Shown here in pieces: positions 50,208 to 51,757 of a DNA stretch of 51,757 bases. The stretch lies in NCBI GenBank assembly GCA_937890355.1, contig CALACW010000023.1, positions 1-51,757 on the forward strand, read 5' to 3'. A program made the translations under genes and the position numbers. This stretch comes from CALACW01 sp002431305 (GTDB lineage Bacteria; Bacillota; Clostridia; Oscillospirales; Acutalibacteraceae). The notes beneath the pieces were generated by a model. The model was given only the letters and a program-made list of their open reading frames with translations, was not told the DNA's origin and did not search any database. The first letter of the stretch is position 1. Every line of letters starts with the position of its first letter.

Positions 50208-51467
50208 ATGAAATCAGAAGAATCTATGCCCAATTACCGCCCTAAGGTAAGAGAGTATACGAACTACGCGATTAAAAGCGTAAAGAACGTCTGCAAAACC
50301 TACGGTCCCAGACCCGTCGGCAGCGAGGCGGAGAAACAGGCACAGGAATACATGGTCAAGGACCTCGAAACCTGCTGCGACGAGGTTAGGAGAGAGGAAT
50401 ATAAATGCTCCGACAAGGCGTTTATGTCGTGGGTTCCCATCGGAGCCGTTCTTATAATTTTAAGCACTCTCGCGTTCACGTTCGGCGCCCCCGTACTTTC
50501 GATAGTATTCAACGTCCTCGCGATCTTCTTTATCGTTACCGAATTCATTTTCTATATTCCCGTACTCGACGTATTTTTCCCGAAAAAGACCTCCGGCAAT
50601 GTCGTCGGCGTAAGAAAGCCGACCGGCGAGGTTAAGAGAAGAATTATCGTTTCGGGTCATACCGATTCGGCATTCGAATGGACTTATACCTACCACGGAG
50701 GCAGACCCGCGGTTATGACGATAATCATTACGGCTATCGTTGATATTCTGTTAGGTCTCGTTTCCGGCATCGTTTCCACAGTTATGAACGGCGCGTTCTG
50801 TTCAATCGTTTGGACTGACGATATCGCTGTCGGATTTAAAGTCGTCGCAGTCGTTACATACGTATGCCTCCCCGTTATCGGCGCGGCTATCGGATTCTGC
50901 AACTATAAGCGTCCCGTTCCCGGAGCAAACGACAACCTTACCGGTACGTTCATCTCCTGCGCTGTTGCTAAATTCATGGCGGCTAACAACTTCCGTTTTG
51001 AAAACACAGAGGTTATGGTACTTTGCGTCGGCGGCGAGGAAGCCGGACTCAGAGGTTCCTCCGCATTTGCAAAGGCTCACCCCGAACTCCTCAACGACGG
51101 AGTTGAAACTATTTTCATCGGTCTTGACACCATATGCGAACTTAAGTATGCAAAGATTTACGATAAGGACATGACCGGTATGGTCAAGAACTCGCCCGAG
51201 GTTGCACGCCTTATTCAGAAAGCAGCAAAGCAGGCATGCGATATCGATATTCCGATAGGAACCATTGAACTCGGAGCCACCGACGCGGCGGCTATGTCGA
51301 GAGCGGGATTCAAGGCTTCGTCCATGGTAATGATGGATCCCTCCCCTGCGAGATATTACCACACCCGTCTTGACACTCCCGAAATTTTAAGCCCCAAGGC
51401 TATCGAAACGGGACTTCTCACCGTACTCGAAGCGGCGTTTATATTTGACGAAAAAGGTCTCGAATGA
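50208..51467 (+). CDS. M28-family metallopeptidase with membrane insertion
   Basis: 419 residues. Zinc ligand motifs of M28 aminopeptidases are present: SGHTDSAFEW (His), GANDNLTGT (Asp), VGGEEAGLRGS (Glu-Glu), GLDTICELKY (Asp) and YYHTRLDTPEIL (His). Two hydrophobic hairpins interrupt the protein: about 75-125 (VPIGAVLIILSTLAFTFGAP...) and about 170-245 (VMTIIITAIVDILLGLVSG..., VVAVVTYVCLPVIGAAIGF). The second sits between the first two zinc ligands, inside the catalytic domain. The protein is probably membrane-embedded with a cytoplasmic or surface-facing active site; the side is not clear. ATG at 50208 with AAAGGA 9 bases upstream. Confidence 0.88.
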   Translation: MKSEESMPNYRPKVREYTNYAIKSVKNVCKTYGPRPVGSEAEKQAQEYMVKDLETCCDEVRREEYKCSDKAFMSWVPIGAVLIILSTLAFTFGAPVLSIVFNVLAIFFIVTEFIFYIPVLDVFFPKKTSGNVVGVRKPTGEVKRRIIVSGHTDSAFEWTYTYHGGRPAVMTIIITAIVDILLGLVSGIVSTVMNGAFCSIVWTDDIAVGFKVVAVVTYVCLPVIGAAIGFCNYKRPVPGANDNLTGTFISCAVAKFMAANNFRFENTEVMVLCVGGEEAGLRGSSAFAKAHPELLNDGVETIFIGLDTICELKYAKIYDKDMTGMVKNSPEVARLIQKAAKQACDIDIPIGTIELGATDAAAMSRAGFKASSMVMMDPSPARYYHTRLDTPEILSPKAIETGLLTVLEAAFIFDEKGLE

Positions 51468-51482
51468 TAATTAAAAACACAG

Positions 51483-51510
51483 AATCCCCGTTTTATGCGG
51501 GGATTTCTTC
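51483..51510 (+). terminator. Terminator of the M28 peptidase gene
   Basis: AATCCCCG / CGGGGATT stem, 7-base loop, TTCTTCTT tail. Confidence 0.82.
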
Positions 51511-51539
51511 TTGCACGGCTTATAATTATGTTGTAAAAT
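51511..51539 (+). promoter_or_regulatory. Promoter of the epimerase gene
   Basis: TTGCAC, 17-base spacer, TAAAAT, 34 bases before the ATG. Confidence 0.7.
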
Positions 51540-51572
51540 ACTATTATAAAAATCGAATCGGAGGTATGCGCA

Positions 51573-51757
51573 ATGCGCCGTATTGACCTTAATAATAAAA
51601 CAGTTCTCGTCACGGGAGCGGCGGGATTTATCGGAGCAAATTTATGTATGAAACTGCTGACCGATTTTGACTCAATCCGCGTCGTCGGACTCGACAATGT
51701 AAACGACTACTACGATGTAAAGCTCAAAGAATACAGATTATCTCTTCTTTCGAAATT
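51573..51757 (+). CDS. NAD-dependent sugar epimerase, UDP-glucuronate 4-epimerase-like (5' end only)
   Basis: 61 visible codons. The Rossmann loop TGAAGFIGANL and the following LDNVNDYYDVKLKEYRL are the pattern of CapI/UDP-glucuronate 4-epimerases, which make UDP-galacturonate for surface polysaccharides. GGAGG 8 bases before the ATG at 51573; an ATG at 51566 runs into a stop. The gene continues past the window. Confidence 0.88.
   Translation, partial: MRRIDLNNKTVLVTGAAGFIGANLCMKLLTDFDSIRVVGLDNVNDYYDVKLKEYRLSLLSK

Overview
This is a chromosomal segment of a Gram-positive, low-to-mid GC Firmicute, most likely a Clostridia member of the Oscillospirales/Ruminococcaceae kind. That placement is inferred from family content and gene order: a dcw cluster with a PASTA-bearing class B PBP, MurE with the DNPR motif of meso-diaminopimelate ligases, YlxM-Ffh-S16-KhpA, a DUF512 radical SAM protein next to Der, and a surface protein with a dockerin-like tail. 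No 16S gene is present, so the placement is not proven. There is no prophage, integrase, IS transposase, CRISPR array, rRNA or tRNA that I can see.

Minus-strand block 1-25 kb. Read in the direction of transcription, it starts with a DedA-like membrane protein, galactokinase and MutS2. A consensus promoter then drives ylxM-ffh-rpsP-khpA, closed by two tandem terminators. Next comes the division and cell-wall cluster mraZ-rsmH-ftsL-PBP-murE-murF-mraY-ftsW-murG-murA-ftsQ, then ftsZ with its own promoter and terminator. The far end holds an acyl-carrier-like protein without its phosphopantetheine serine, a YihX-like HAD hydrolase and proS (cut by the window edge). The cluster lacks murD, murC, murB and ftsA. 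Many of its genes begin with GTG or TTG behind strong Shine-Dalgarno sites.

Middle 23.4-37 kb. A 2-hydroxyacid dehydrogenase converges on a degenerate histidine-kinase-like protein. Then come gap, a LiaF-like membrane protein, a Cof-type HAD phosphatase, a LOG-family protein, a small dispersed-type repeat region, DUF512-der, yceD-rpmF, a small P-loop protein, pgi, a D-Ala-D-Ala carboxypeptidase and mtaB. These are mostly housekeeping genes for glycolysis, ribosome assembly, tRNA modification and the cell wall.

Accessory part 37-51.8 kb. It contains a 480-residue HTH protein of unknown function, a 995-residue secreted protein (five PPC-like repeats, InlB-type repeats, dockerin-like end), a topB-HAD-lipoprotein operon, a YhhN-family membrane protein, and a Crp/Fnr-type regulator with a perfect 7-2-7 palindrome on its own start site followed by a NitT/TauT-type ABC transporter. 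It ends with an M28 peptidase that carries membrane helices inside its catalytic domain and the 5' end of a UDP-glucuronate 4-epimerase-like gene.

The most unusual items are the serine-less acyl carrier protein, the self-contained regulator-transporter operon with its palindrome and aberrant ATPase motifs, the unclassified HTH protein, the membrane-split M28 peptidase and the palindromic leader of ylxM-ffh. None is proven to be a new system. All assignments rest on reading motifs and gene order, without database searches.
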